From Phytophthora sp. 'mugwort' (lineage: Eukaryota > Oomycota > Peronosporomycetes > Peronosporales > Peronosporaceae), in NCBI GenBank assembly GCA_033558025.1, contig JAUCEF010000004.1, forward strand, positions 3,038,001 to 3,102,000: a stretch of 64,000 nt of DNA. The letters are read 5' to 3'. Shown here one piece after another: positions 11,605 through 24,362 of this stretch. Under the pieces are notes generated by a model that was given only the letters and a program-made list of their open reading frames with translations, had not been told where the DNA came from and made no database searches. The stretch's first letter is position 1. The number at the start of each line of letters is the position of its first letter. The position numbers were made by a program, and so were the translations under genes.

Positions 11605-11949
11605 TGATATAAGATATGGATCTTGATAAGCGAAACTTGGTCGGAGCGAAGGGAGTTCTGCACTTGGTGCGAGGACCGGAGTGAAGACCACTTGAGCCGA
11701 AGAAGGAAGAATCGAAAGTGATTGATTTACTGGAGCTTACACTACCTAGTATACCACATAGATATGCAGCCCTGCATTCAATCATTTGGTGCTCCCAATC
11801 ACCAACACTCCCTGTACTCGCCCAATCATCCTACCCGTCTAATCATCGCTTGTGTGAACGACGTACCGTAAGCATCGCGGGATCGTGTTGGACCGGTTCG
11901 GGTTAACCGGTTACTGGTACACAGTACCAAAACCCGGCAACCCTCAATA
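11605..11949 (-). repeat. 3' LTR of the copia element
   Basis: Matches 15,942-16,283 nearly end to end; on the minus strand it starts TATTGAGGG (TG changed to TA) and ends TATCA. Contains the GGTTAACCGG-rich segment also seen in the partner. Confidence 0.88.
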
Positions 11950-11956
11950 CGCCCCC

Positions 11957-14900
11957 TCAATGCGAACACGCGTGGATTCCGAGGGCCGCCGTCAGATCCA
12001 TCTGGCGCGGTCCTGGCAGTGCCTTGGTCATGATGTCCGCCAGCATGATAGAAGTCCTGCAGTACTCAAGCTTGACTTCGCCGCGCTTGATCTCGTCACG
12101 GATGTGATGGTACTTGATGTCGATGTGCTTGGCGCGACCGTGGTTCACTGGGTTCTTTGTCATCTTGATGCACGACTGGTTGTCTTCGCGGATCTTGAGC
12201 TCGGGTCCAGTCTCGTTGGCAGCCGCCAAAATCTCGCATAGCAGGCGATGAATCCACTTGCCTCCTTGGATCGCCAGACTGAGAGCGATGTATTCCGCCT
12301 CTCTCATAGACAGCGAAATACTTGACTGCTTCTTGCTTCCCCAGCTCACTGGCCACCCATCAGCATGAACGTGTAGCCGGAAGTCGACTTGCGGTCCGCG
12401 AGGTCGCCAGCCCAGTCCGCATCCGAATACCCACGAAAGTCGATCTCGTTGCCTGGCTTGAAACAGATTCTATGCGTCTTGGTGCCTTGCAGATACCGGA
12501 AGATGCGCTTGACCGCAACTCAGTGTTCCTCTTGGGGGTTCTCCAGAAAGCGCGATACATAGCCCACTGCGTACGCGATATCCGGGCGAGTAGCAGTCAT
12601 CAAGTGCATGAGGGCACCGACAGCTTCGCGAAACGGAGCGTTCACCTTGGTCGCTGCGTCACCTGGAACCAGTCGAGTGCTCATGTCTACCGGACTCACC
12701 ACAGCCTTGCACTCGTCCATACCGAAACGCTTCAGGATATCATCCACATAACGCCGCTGGCACATCGCCACGCCGCCGTCCGGGCCGTCCACCAGCTCGA
12801 TTCCAAGGACGAACACACACTTGCTACTGTCAGTCATTTCGAAGCGTGTCTTGAGGTCGTTCTTCGTGCGTGAGATCAGCTCGGGTGAACTTCCGGTGAC
12901 CAACACATCGTCCACGTAGACCAGCACGAGCACACAGTGGCCATCGACAACCTTAATGTAGAGGCACGGGTCGAAGGCTGACTTGAAAACCGATAGAACA
13001 CACGAATTCGTCGAAGGTCTCGCTCCATACGCGCGAAGCTTGCTTGAGACCGTAGATCGCCTCCACCAATTCCAAGCAATCGAAATCACCATCCAGCTCG
13101 ACGCCTTCAGGAACCACGCAGAACATCAACTCCTTCATTATCCCGTATAGGAACGCAGTCACCACGTCGAGTTGGTCGAGGAGCCAGTCGAAGTACTTGG
13201 CAATCGCGATGACCATGCGCAGCGTCACGTACTTGACCACGGGCGAGAACGTCTCCTTGTAGTCGATGCCGTACTTCTGCTTGAAACCCTTGGCCACGAG
13301 GCGCGCCTTGTACTTCTCGATCGATCCGTCGGCTTTGCGCTTAATCTTGAACACCCACTTGGTACCGATGGCGAGTTGTCCGCTGGGCAACTTGGCAGCA
13401 CGAACACACCACAAAGTCGCATCGACTTTAGCTCAGCACGAATCGCCTTGCGCCACCGCAGTTGGTCCGGGCCCTTGACCGCTTATTGGAATGTCGACGG
13501 CTCCGATAAGTCCACCGCTGCTTCGACCGCGTTGGCACTTGCACGCCAAAACACAGATGGAGTCGATTCTTCATTTGATCTCCAGACTTTTCTTCTTCGT
13601 GTGCGTCTGTTCGGTGCGAAGAGGAATCGTTCGGTGCACTTGCTTCTTCCAGTCCAGGTCGATGACGCACAGCGTGCGGTCTTCTGGCAGCTTCATCTTC
13701 GTCACTCGGCCGGCTCTTGCGCTTCCCTGCCTGTTTGTACTCCGTCTAGCGCGGACCATCATCGTCGATGTCGAGCGAGTCGAGTCGTCCAGGGCTTCAT
13801 CAGAAATCGGCGGTGAACGTCCAAAGGTCGATTCATCGAAGTTGACATCGCGGCTGATGACCACCTATCCCGCCTCGATGTCATAAAGTCGATACGCCTT
13901 GGACACTTCTTCGTAAACCAGAAACAACCGGCGCGAGCCTTGGGATCCCGCTTGAGTCGCTTCTCCTTCGGAGTCAAGATGTATGTCCGACAGCCGAAAA
14001 TACGCATGTGCTTCATACTCGGCTTGGACTTGTAGGTGATCTCGAACGGAGTCTTGTGCTCGATCTTGGGTGACGGCAGGCGGTTCTTCACATAGATGGC
14101 CGGCATCGCCGCCTAGCCCAGAAACACTTGTCCAGCTTGGCGTGATGCAACATGCTGCGGCCGATCGTGACGAGAGTTCGGATGGCTCGCTCTGCCGTGG
14201 TCTGGTGCGCCTACGGAACCGTGGTTTGCTGCTCGATGCCTTCGTCGTTCGTAGAAATCCTTGAGCGAGTTGGTCGCAAACTCATGAGCTCCGTCGTGCC
14301 GCACAAACTTAACCTTATTGCCGAACTGCGTCTGCACCTTCATGATGTATGTCTTGATGCAGTCTTCACTCTCCGACTTGGCACGCAGACAGAACCCTTC
14401 ATATATCCGCTGTCTTCGTCCACGGTGAGTAGCAGATACTTGCTGCCGCCAAGCAAATTTCCCTCCATGGGTCCGCAGATGTCGAAGTGGAGCAGCTCAA
14501 ATGTGTCGTAGCGACGCTTGTCACGGTTGCTTGGGAATGGTTTTTGGACCATTTTCCTTGTGGGCAACCACGGCACACACTTGGTCCAGTCGACTTGAAA
14601 GGTGCTTTCGCGTCCCTGATCATCTTGGTGTCGACCATCTTGTGGAGAAGCTCGACTGGAGCGTGACCCATACGCGCGTGCAAATCGACCGTCCTTTCAC
14701 TTGTCGCCGCATTTGCCGATCGCTGAGGTGTGCGAAGCCAGTAGAGTCTATCCACGAGATTCGCCGTCGCCACCACTTGATTCGAGCCCTTGAGCGAAAC
14801 ATGCATCTCAGTGCCGTCAGATATCACTTGGAACTTGCCATGCTTGTTTATCTGCGGCACCGAAAGCAGATTCTTGCTCATATTTGGCACGTAAAGCGCG

Positions 14901-15924
14901 TTCTTGATCTCGTGCTCGTCGCCGTTGGGCAGGACCACTCTTTCCACGATGATCTCCACACCCTTAATGAGAGCCTTGTTGCCATCGGCCACCGAAAGTT
15001 CGCCTTTATTTCGCTCGATTAAATTGGCGAACTTGGACTTGTCGTTTCAAATATGGTGCGTGGCATCGCTGTCGACGCCCACATCCCAGACACATTCTTG
15101 TCCGTCGAAATTCCACATTCCAGGGAAACCGCGAACGCCATTCGATCGTAGTCGTAGCCGTCGCTGTCATTTCTCCACTGGATGCTGTTGGCCCCGCGTC
15201 CACGGCCGTTGCCGCCGCGTCTTGGCCCTCGGTTCTCGTCCTTCTGCTTGCTCCAGCACTTGTCAATGACGTGCCCCAATTTCCCGCAGTACGTGCATTG
15301 GCGAGGCTCACGGTCGGTGCTGAACGCCTTGGCCGCGTTCTCAGTCTTCACCGTCGCCGTCTTCTCGCCTTGCCGCTTGATATGCTCATTCGTGAGCACC
15401 TTCACAACGTGTTGCGACCGCAGCTCTGCGTTGCTCATCTTCAAGTGCAGCACGATGTTCTCGTAGCTCATGGGGAGACTGCGCAGCAAGCAGATCGCCA
15501 TGTCCTCGTCCTCCATATTGGCGCCGATGCTGCTGAGCTTGGCGCTGATGTTCAGGACTTCGTTGCAATGATGCAAGATATTGCCGTCATTTCCATGCTG
15601 AAGAGCTGGCGCTTGAGGTAGATGCGACCAGCCTTCTGCGATCCATCGTACAGCGCAAGCGCGTCCACGCGACCCAGGCTTCCTCGCAGTCATCGACCAC
15701 GTGATGGTAGTCCGCGTCCATGTCGAGCAACATCAGTCCGAAAGCGATGTTGCTCGACTTGACGCAGTCGTCCTCGGCCCGGAGTCCGTGAAGCTTGGCG
15801 TCGTCTCCTGGTTCACGACTTGGTCAGGAACACGCCACGCATGTAGCGGTTCCACGTCGCGTAGTTGTCTCCGTTCAACTTGTCGATGGAGATCTTGGTC
15901 GAGACGTCTTGGCAGAAGACATGG
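11957..15924 (-). pseudogene. copia gag-pol polyprotein, frameshifted
   Basis: Minus-strand order: gag piece [18 protein letters not shown] near 15,860 and [19 protein letters not shown] near 15,460; zinc knuckle [15 protein letters not shown] near 15,270; integrase core HDGAHEFATN and IYVKNRLPSP (14,343-14,050); reverse transcriptase with GTKWVFKIKRKADG, QLDVVTAFLYG (13,370-13,110) and LVYVDDVLV near 12,910. RNase H follows with SLSMREAEYIAL, EDNQSC and HIDIKYHHIRD (12,349-11,957). At least six shifts interrupt it, so the element is not autonomous as it stands. The stop codon overlaps the purine tract next to the 3' LTR. Confidence 0.88.
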
Positions 15925-15941
15925 TGCTTGGGCTCATAACC

Positions 15942-16283
15942 TGATAGAAGGTATGGATCTTGATAAGCGAAGCTTGGTCGGAGCGAAGGGAGTTCTGCAC
16001 TTGGTGCGAGGACCGGAGTGACCATTTGAGCTGAACAAGGAAGATTCGAAAGTGATTGATTTATTGGAGCTTACACTACCTAGTATACCACATAGATATG
16101 CAGCCCTGCATTCAATCATTTGGTGCCTCCAATCACCAACACCCCCTGTACTCGCCCAATTATTTTAATCGTCTAATCATCGGTTGCGTAAACAACGTAC
16201 CGTAAGCATCGCGGGATCGTGTTGGACCGGTTCGGGTTAACCGGTTACTGGTACACAGTACCAAAACCCGGAAACCCTCAATA
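15942..16283 (-). repeat. 5' LTR of the copia element
   Basis: Partner of 11,605-11,949. Small differences include GTGAAGACCACTTGAGCC versus GTGACCATTTGAGC and a 2-3 base length change; both keep the GCATCGCGGGATCGTGTTGG block. Confidence 0.88.
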
Positions 16284-17742
16284 CATACACAATAAAGTAA
16301 TCACCATACGATTTCGTTCATGACACGGAACCCAAGCTTGCGATCTCGATAGAAGAATTGAAAATTCACAATCTCGGGACTCCGACAGCCAATTGATTGA
16401 TAACGTACACACCTTCCATACCAATCCCCGTCGATATTTGCATAAAATCTCACGAGCAATTCCATCCAACCTTCTACAATCTCATGTTACTGAGCACGCT
16501 GCACAATATATTCCCAAGAATCATGGTCATTATAAACGCGACTAAATACAGACAGCAACAGAGGGATTTTGCCAGTCAAGAGCGCAAGTTCATCTTCATG
16601 CTCGGTGAAAATGGCCGGATGATGCTGCAGCCAGACGCCAAACTCGTCGGCGTTGAAACCTCCGCAGTAGTTGTTGTTGTCGTCACTGATTTGCTTGGGT
16701 AATAGCAAACGCCACGTGTTCGCATTCATCGACATTCGTGAATCTCAACCGCGGTGGGGGTGCCCACGCATGACCCCAAATGGCTCCGTGCCGTGTGGCA
16801 CTTGATGTCTTCATTGTCGATTAAGGTCCATTGATCAGCTACAAGAATCACCTGTCGACCCCGCAGTACTGCGTGGACGTCTGCGATTGTGTCCAGTGGC
16901 CCTATAAAATCCGGCATATTTAGCAAGATACTTTGCTTTAGAATGGTCACAACAGTGTGTTCTCCAGCCAATAATCTCCTACAATCGGGAATGTAGCACA
17001 CAAATGGCACAGATCCGAATTTGGACTGGATTGGCTTCTTCAGAAGCAGCAGCACCAACGCAGCCAGCATGTGCGACTTGCCATACCCAATCGTCCCCGC
17101 CACATTCACCGTAATAGAGCTCTGGTCCACCCATCGTGACACAACCTTTTCATACAACGGTTTCAACCCCGACCAGGCTTGATACTTTAAAAAAAGCACG
17201 ATCATTGAGCTGGAAGCGGTTCGGTGGAATCAATAACGACGAAAACGGCAACTCTACAACAGACTCAATTGCGAAAATCGCATCCCAGTTGCACTCGTGA
17301 ATCGCGCTCATCAACGTATTTGCCGCGGTGGTTGATACATTGTCGTATTCACGACGAGCCTTTTTTAATCCACCTGAATAGGCTTCTCCTTCCTCTGGCA
17401 CCAAACGCTTTGGCTTCTTCCAAACGGTATCCACTTGACGCTTCATCGGCACTTCCATGATGAGCGCACTGGCGTCGTCCTTTCCGAACTTATTCACTGC
17501 TGACGACGACTTGGGCAGCTGCTGCTTCGCGTCGTACGCAGCCCGGTTCGCGTAAACTGTGAGGTCGGCCGCAATGATATCCGCAGGGAGGGCACGAGAG
17601 ACTTTGGCAAACACACCGTCCCGCAAAGCACTTCATCAATATTCACGGAGACGGCAGCAGCCGTAGTCACAGCGTTACCATCTTCGTCCACGAGCTCGAA
17701 CCATTTCCGCGCTATCACAAAGGAAAAATTCGAGAATGACTG

Positions 17743-18143
17743 CCAATGAACACTCGCGAAATAACCTCAGCTGAGGTTTAATACTACGGATCTGCATCAT
17801 TTATGTTAATTAATTAAGGGGAAAATCACAAAAGGCGTGGCCAGCGTAACTTATGTGTAGAAGGCGTGGTAACAGAGCCCTGAATGGTTATAAATTTTGG
17901 AGCTCCCATGACCACTTGTCGAGACACCTGGTACGCCTCAAAGAACCAACGTTTGGTGTTTTTTGTTCGCAAGATGTACCACTAGCTTGGTATAGGATGG
18001 GCTACGGTGCATACTTGGCCCGCCTTCAGAACCCATTTGTGGAGACGGTTTGACCCGAGCAGCCCACCCGCCAACGCTTTCGTGTGTGAGGGCGGCAAAG
18101 TATACAGCAACTCAGGTCGGTGTTCACTGCTGCTTCTTTACAG
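17743..18143. other. Intergenic, no gene seen
   Basis: Holds the likely promoter of the CRN/RHS-type gene on one side (CCTCAGCTGAGG palindrome near 17,765) and the 5' flank of the SET-domain relic on the other. Confidence 0.4.
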
Positions 18144-19509
18144 GATGTCCGCGCAAAATGCTATGGTCTCCGTCGGATTAGAAGCTGTGTTAGCTGAAAT
18201 CGACACATACAGCAGTTCCGAGAGACGTCTCCACAAGCGAAGGACCACACGCACAAGCTATCATTTGCCCAAGAATCGCAAAGCGTGTCGATCGAACCGC
18301 AGGGGGCCTGTGAGAGATACCAAGCGTGCCTACAGGACCAACCGTAGCATATCTTCGAGGGTGTTGAATGCGTTTCGAGTGCTAGTGAAGGGATATATTA
18401 CTCGGGGGCCACCAGCAATTCGAATTGCCAAGACCACAGAGGAGCGAGAGCAGGAGGTGGAAATCGACCTGTTCGATGACGACAGTGCGCATGAAAGCGG
18501 ACGCTCTCGGTTCGGGGAGGGCACTCCTTCGGTATCCATTATAACAGGCGACGCTGACAGGAATAACGAGCCGTGACGTAGTGGATTTGGCGTCGCTATC
18601 GATCGGGTCGATATTTTCGGCATTGCATTCTAGTAACATCAGTTCTAATGGATTCGAGATTGTGGACTCCGACGGAGAACCGTTCCGCGCTCCCAACTAT
18701 TCCGGTCGCCCCTATGCTGGGCGAGACTATGAGCCCAGCATAGTGGATTTAGTGCCCAGTAAATCCAGTTCAATTATTTCTCATTTGAGCGATGGAGAAG
18801 TTGATTTCACGGGGGGCATTGTGGCTGACGATGGGAAAATGATTCGGCCGAGCAGGCAACTGAATCGCGCTACAGCAGTTTTATATGTGCTGTCTATCAC
18901 CGCGGTGACGATTGCTCGGACGGTGTCGATAGACCAAGCGACAGCAGTGTGGCTCTGATGTCGGACGAGGCTCTGCCTTGGCCTGACGAAGTAAGAGAAT
19001 TATCCATCTTTTTTGAGAAGCCGAAAAAAATCACACTTAGAGGTGTTGGCCTTGTGGACTGGTGTCCATGTATTGGTGTTTGTCAACCCGATATTGGTCC
19101 CAACGCACGCTCTGATCTATTTTGCGCCAGCAACAATTGTCGGGCCGGTCCGTTTTGCGGAAATCGACCTCACGAGGTGGTCGATGGTTTAGTACTCAAG
19201 AAAACAGATCGTGGTATCAGGGTTTTCGCGACGAGATACTTCTCCTCAGGGACAGCCTTGGGTGAGTATGCGGGTGTATTAATGACCCATAACTACGATG
19301 GCGACGAGGTCCGTATCAACGATTACGTGCTGAAGTTAATTATCAAGTCTACAAAAGGCGAAGCCCTCTATATGGAGGCCCGCGATCGCGGTGCTATATC
19401 ACGCTTCATGAACCACTCGTTTTACTTCTTCGAGGTATATAATCGCAGGAAGGCGACTGTCGTTGTAGTTTCGGTGGAGGAGGCTTTAATCGGGAAGCTG
19501 CACCTGTAA
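18144..19509 (+). pseudogene. SET-domain protein, frameshifted
   Basis: Three forward frames read in succession: 18,144-18,576 (basic N-terminal part), 18,581-18,955, then 18,949-19,509. The last holds a cysteine cluster (WCPCIGVCQPD, FCASNNCRAGPFCGNR) as in pre-SET/AWS regions, then GLVLKKTDRGIRVFATRYF, LGEYAGVLM and ISRFMNHSF. These match SET motifs G-x-G-like, Y-x-G and R(F/Y)xNHS. The usual NHSC-x-PN is replaced by NHSFYFFEV, removing the Cys that normally coordinates zinc or shapes the site, and post-SET cysteines are not found downstream. Two one-base shifts near 18,573 and 18,950 break the frame. Looks like a dead copy of an expanded oomycete histone-lysine methyltransferase family. 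Confidence 0.6.
18714..18744. repeat. 11-bp perfect inverted repeat inside the SET relic
   Basis: CTATGCTGGGC and GCCCAGCATAG separated by 10 bases. Encodes part of an ordinary-looking peptide, so may be chance. Confidence 0.7.
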
Positions 19510-21346
19510 AGCAACGCGGGTCGGCGGTAATTTTGGTAGCGGACCCAAAGGCTATAAGAACAGATCCCGGACCCATTTATGTTTCTACTGTAGTCTCGTT
19601 GGTGCGAAAGCCCTGTGAAGCCGGTGGCGGCCCCCATCTGACAGAGACTTAGGACATCCCGCTGGCCACAAACCACTTCCCGTGGATACCAATAGCAACT
19701 TTGATAAAGTCGGTGTCCAACAAAGCGAGGCTCGAGTCGTTGAGAACGGGGCAGCCTGAAGACGCTTGGTGTCCACAGCCTCGACGCCTACTGCACGGAA
19801 ATAGACTCTCGGGGACGGCTGGGTGGCATGAAAATCCCACCGTACAGCAGGAAGTCGTAGCCCAGGTTCTAGTGGCCCGCTAGACCTTAAGGGTTTGCTG
19901 AGGTGACGAAACATCAATATACGAACTCTGATGAGCGCAGTACAGATAAACCGCCAATATCAATACAGAGCGGGAAGAGATTTTGGGTCGTGAGAACGGA
20001 TGTGCTCACTCATTGAAGTCCCTCGCTGTTTTGTTACGACCGGCAAAAAACATATTTCCTAGGGTAGTGCTGCTGGAACGAGCCTGGCTTGGCCCATATT
20101 CATCGACAGCTTTTCAAAAATGGGTGTTTTCGACGGGCTCTCTTGTCGTGGACACTGTTTGCACGCGCATCCATAATGGACGATCCGAGCTTCAGCTTAT
20201 ACTCCACCACAACCACCTGGAGATCGCTGTCATGGAGGCAGGTTTCATAGTTTTTTTGTTGATTGGATACCCAGTGGTAGCCCGTCCACCCACCCCGAAC
20301 GCTCACACAAAGGGTAATGTGTGGGTTAACAGAGAGCCCACTCGTACACAGCAAATCAGGCTCACAATCAAAATGGTGCTGGATTAAGCTTAAATGCACT
20401 TCATACGCAAGCAGAGTGCTCAACATCGCTGGAGACGTTCGAAGGCTGTGACACGAAGGACGCTCGGAACGCAGCTTGCGGTGGCGTCCTCGCGTCGATT
20501 GGTACAGCCACACCGATTCAATCATCGTGCGTTTAAATTCGGCAACCGCTTGTCATTGTATGTTCGCAATCGGCTCCCACGTGAGCTCGCGATAACCCTC
20601 CCACTGGACTAGGTATAGAACCGCTTCGTGGATCCATCGTTTTGCCCGCAAGTTTTACGTACATAATCTTTACGCCCTACACCACTAGCGAACAGTCCAC
20701 CACCGCGACTTTGCGGGTACCCGAAGCTCCAGCGTCATCTTCATCACCGCTGGAGGGGCCAACTTCTCTCGCTTGGGACGTTTGTGCCAAAATGATCCGT
20801 CCAAGCGCCACGTAGGCGTTCGTGCATCTTTCTGGCGTCGACTTAGAGGTGCCATTGCCGTTCACATTCCCGAAATGAGCGATTGATTGATCAACGCTTG
20901 TCGCTTGACAATACCTTTAACAAAAATGTAAGTATGGCTGAAGAAAATACAACTTCAAAGACAGACGTCTGCCGCATTTGCCATCGTAGATAATTAACTG
21001 CTTCTCTGTCGAGACACGTCTACGAAAGCTGCTTTAATAATATATGCTGAAATACCGCTAGATCAAACTACTGCATCACATAATTTATTAAGCGCCTCAT
21101 CTCCCGATAATATTTGGTTGACGGTTGCAACAAAATAGGAACTCGTAACGTGAAATTAATCAAAATGTTAATTATAAAAGCTGCCGTTAGCAGTGCTCGG
21201 AATATACCATACAATATTATATGGCCTCCTTCAAACTACATAACATAATATATAATGCCATACCCGCACAAACAATAGTTAATCATTACCAATACTCAAT
21301 GTATCGCGAGTTCTTATAGACACCTCGTTCCTACAGCAAACCAAAC
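19510..21346. other. 1.8 kb without a supported gene
   Basis: A minus frame of 141 codons (20,100-20,525) and a few shorter ones lack recognisable motifs and overlap other frames. 20,900-21,320 is AT-rich. Probably decayed repeats. Confidence 0.4.
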
Positions 21347-22932
21347 TCACATTTGCTGGAACACGTCTTGCATAGTCGTCGCATCCCAGTAATCTCTGTT
21401 AGCATATAGGAACATGAGCATTTCGAAGTTCACCAGCAATAGCGACGCTCTCTGCGCCGTGAGCACAAGCTTGGCGTTCGAGAAGAGCCGCTCGCAGCGG
21501 TTGCTGGCAGGCGGCAGCTTCCAGGAGCTTGGCGTACGAAGAAAGGTCTGTTGGTCTCCACCTGCCTGATTTGCTCTCAGCACCGACGTCGTGAAGTCCT
21601 TCTCCTCACCTCGCTGTTTGCACTTCGAGCCTGCATTTTCCAGCGCTACAACCTCAAAGCACTTGATAGCCTCGCACTCATTCGACGTCAGGCGCCTCAC
21701 CTCTCCGTTAATAACTTGTTGTGCATAAACAATATAACAGCAGCATTAGTACTTCCCGGTAATACTCCCACCAAAAATTATAGTACCTTAACCGCAGCCA
21801 GTTCGAAGGTAGGAGAATGCACGATAGAAGCCGTGGCACTCATCTTCGCCTTCAGCGACGGGGATCGCTGCGCTACGGAGTCGAACAGCGCACGAACGTC
21901 AGCCAGCGTCAGGTCTTCCGACTGCAGCTTGGTGGTGACGCTATTAGGAATGCGAAGCTCCACCAGCAGCGCCTCGATCCGCCGATGCATCGCGCCTTGG
22001 GGATGAGATTGAAGATATCATCCACCTGCTTGATCTCGTCCCGAACCCTAACATACCCAGCCACCATCTCAAAGGTAGAGCTCCACGAGTCACGTTGGGC
22101 CTTATTGGAGACAGGGGCGTGTGCTCACGCAGCGCGGCGCGGTTATTGATCGTGCGCAGTGCCGCCTCACTGCGTCCATCGTCGACTTATGGTCGTCCAA
22201 ATGCGAATTCACGGCCAGGTTAAAGCGGTGCAAGGCACAACCAATCAGTGGCACATCGAGGAGTGTCGCAGTAGACCGGTTTGTTGCACAAGTATCACCA
22301 ATCAGAAACGCCAAGTTCGATTCTGATTGGTGGAAAACCTCGACGATCTTCTTCATGAAGGAGCAATGCGATAGGGTCATCAGGTCTCCTTCCTCCATTG
22401 AGGCGATCGCGACTAGCGCAAGCAAACTAGCGTTTGCTTGAGCTGGCCGTCGTGCCAAAACACAGTGAACAGAGCGACGTAGTTCTCCAAGAAGAAAGTC
22501 GACCCGTCGATCATGATGCCGACGGGGTCAAACATCTCGGCGCTAATCTTGGCCTCGACTGTAGCCACTACTAAAGCCATATAGACTAGAGTGCCTTCGA
22601 GCAGACAGGCTTCAGCTTGGACATGCTCCGTGTGAGCGGCTTGTCGACCTCGCTTAGAGGCATGTTGCGATGACGACCCACTCAATCCACTGGTACATAT
22701 TGGCAGCAGTGGAATTGACGGACCCATGGGCCCCTGATCGACCCCGCCTGTCTGCTCTGGTGAGATTCATAGTCATCGACGTAACCGCGGTGCTTGTCTT
22801 TGAGGTGGCTGACCAAACTGGCGTAGCCACTTGACGGGAGCTGCTTACGCCGGGCTCCACAATAGTTGCACACATAGTATGGTCTGCATCAGCGTGAAAA
22901 AGCGGCAGATATCGCGGTTGCGTAGCGCTCAT
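21347..22932 (-). pseudogene. hAT-superfamily transposase relic with BED finger
   Basis: Minus order: BED-type zinc finger pieces DHTMCNYCGARRKQLP and LVSHLKDKHRGYV (22,880-22,770); DPVGIMIDGSTFFLENYVAL near 22,500 (first catalytic Asp region); LIGDTCATNRSTATLLDVPL and CALHRFNLAVN near 22,290-22,220; and a C-terminal dimerisation block PPASNRCERLFSNAKLVLTA near 21,480 with LLVNFEMLMFLYANRDYW after it. The frame changes at least four times. Confidence 0.8.
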
Positions 22933-23039
22933 GTTCCACCAAGTTCGTAGCGTCTACGACATCATCGCGATAGTACAGCTCCATCTGTGACACCAATATA
23001 GGCTCATGCAGTGCATGCTAACCTGTACTGCACGCTCCA

Positions 23040-23700
23040 GAAATCTCATTTGCCGCTCTGCAAGCAAAAGTAAGTTGCCATCCTCATCCCGATGGACTTT
23101 CTGCATCGATCACAAATTTCTTATCGGTCCGCAGCCAGGCAGCACTTGACTTTGGCCTTGAAGGCGCTGAAGCACCCCTCAATGGGGTTGCACATTGGTG
23201 AGTAGGGACCCAGCCTCAGCAGGTCCATGTCATCATGTTCCACAACGCGCTGCTCTGTCTGACTGTGTGCCGGAGTGTTATCAAGGACGTTAACTATTTT
23301 CTTACCGCCGTAGCACGTGCGAAAAACTTCAGAGCCCTTCACCTTCTGGTATACCTCCTCCACAAATACAGTGTTGCAATCCATCTGGATGCTGCCTCGT
23401 TGAAGGCGATGATGCACAACCCCAATGCTGGAGCTGACAGCACACTGGTCTTTATCGACTTCAACGTGAACGTACAGTTCTCGTGAAGGTACGTCTCCAA
23501 ATGCACCACGGCCTCCGGAACTATCTTCATTGAGGTCTGACGTGTCCCGCCACGCTTCCAATTCACCGCACGGTTTCGACTAACCAAATCGCACACCGTG
23601 GACGTGGGGAAGCGATTGCTTTTGGCAATGCTTCGCTAATCAGGACGACTGGCGCGATATGGTCGAGTACCCGTTGATGCTCGAGTACGTGTGCAGAGAG
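23040..23700 (-). pseudogene. Tc1/mariner-like DDE transposase relic
   Basis: The 23,561-23,121 frame contains IVNVLDNTPAHSQTEQRVVE and LLRLGPYSPMCNPIEGCFSA, the second and third catalytic regions of IS630/Tc1 DDE_3 transposases (DN-x-x-x-H and YSPxxNPIE). An overlapping frame upstream has NWKRGGTRQTSMKI, like a helix-turn-helix linker. The parts are in different frames and no ATG-led full ORF exists. Confidence 0.7.
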
Positions 23701-24362
23701 GCGCGGGAGACTTGGCTGGGCATCTGAGCTCGAGGGGGGGTATTCGGAAGTGAGTTCTAGCCTTCAGTTCGACTCACGTTGCCTTCGCGCGCGCGAGAAA
23801 ATATTGACTGGCCCCCGCGCCCGTGCTACTTTCGAGTTTGGTTGAGGGAATTCTGGCCTTGCTTGCAGATTTTCTAGCTAAGTGAAATTACAGTGTAACC
23901 CAACGTAACTCAAAAAAATTATTTTCTCGTAGCTTCCGACTTTGCTTGCTGGCTATTCCGAGTTTGGCCGGGTAGAAGCTTCGGTTGAAGCCTAGATTCC
24001 GAACATTCTAGGTGTATTTGCTAGTTTATGCGCTCATTCGGTGGCGTGGAAAATCCTCCGGTGATTTGCATCGCGGTCCGCCTTATATTCAGAAATTGCG
24101 CTGGAGCTCTAGTGCAAAGAACCTATCCGTAAACCACTTTTTTGTATTTAGTACTTTTTTGTATTTAGTAGTTCGTATTAGTAATAATTCTTATTGAGTG
24201 CATGCATTTGTTAATAATAATAAAACTTTCCTAAACCATTAGTAGTATTGTAATATGACTAATTTCAAGACTTCGCGTAGGTTCTGCTAACCTATCATTG
24301 CTAGTTTTCGTTAACGTGCCTACTACAGCCTAAGCGTCTTTACGCTCACTTTTCGATCAAAC
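23701..24362. other. Intergenic; promoter side of the TBCC gene
   Basis: No gene seen. AT-rich with a duplicated TTTTTTGTATTTAGTA at about 24,140-24,170. The last ~70 bases contain pyrimidine-rich starts such as CTATCATTGC that resemble the oomycete initiator TCATTYY loosely. Confidence 0.4.

Larger units (their letters stand above)
11605..16283 (-). mobile_element. Ty1/copia LTR retrotransposon, 4.68 kb
   Basis: Two LTRs of 345 and 342 bp flank a gag-pol region in copia order (zinc knuckle, integrase, RT, RNase H). Outside the LTRs are CGTAC (11,600-11,604) and CATAC (16,284-16,288), a 5-bp target duplication with one transition. On the minus strand a purine tract (GAGGGGGCG) touches the left LTR, and a primer-site-like GGTTATGAGCCC touches the right LTR. 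LTR copies differ at a few percent of sites plus small indels, so insertion is not very recent. It sits inside a CRN/RHS-type gene. Confidence 0.9.
11221..17742 (-). pseudogene. CRN/RHS-type effector gene split by a copia element
   Basis: The 5' part (17,742-16,289) has a CRN-type header (KWFELVDEDG, DGVFAKVSRALP, AADLTVYANRAAYDAKQ) joined to a P-loop NTPase whose Walker A is GTIGYGKSH near 17,080. The 3' part (11,599-11,221) continues with PRWPDLMQHALNRSVLGFNA and an end domain containing IFNYAGVDIILVTD and INVTIAKTH. Those resemble the D...(E/Q)xK-type nuclease-like end of Crinkler-RHS proteins. Family knowledge: headers promote export or host entry, NTPase plus REase-like domains act in the nucleus. 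The copia insertion divides the gene, and shifts at about 17,620, 17,200 and 16,730 break it independently. Confidence 0.6.

Noticed and set aside
12322..14511. Several long plus-strand frames across 12.3-15.6 kb
   Set aside because: Antisense shadows of copia gag-pol; no motifs of their own, whereas the minus strand has zinc knuckle, integrase, RT and RNase H signatures.
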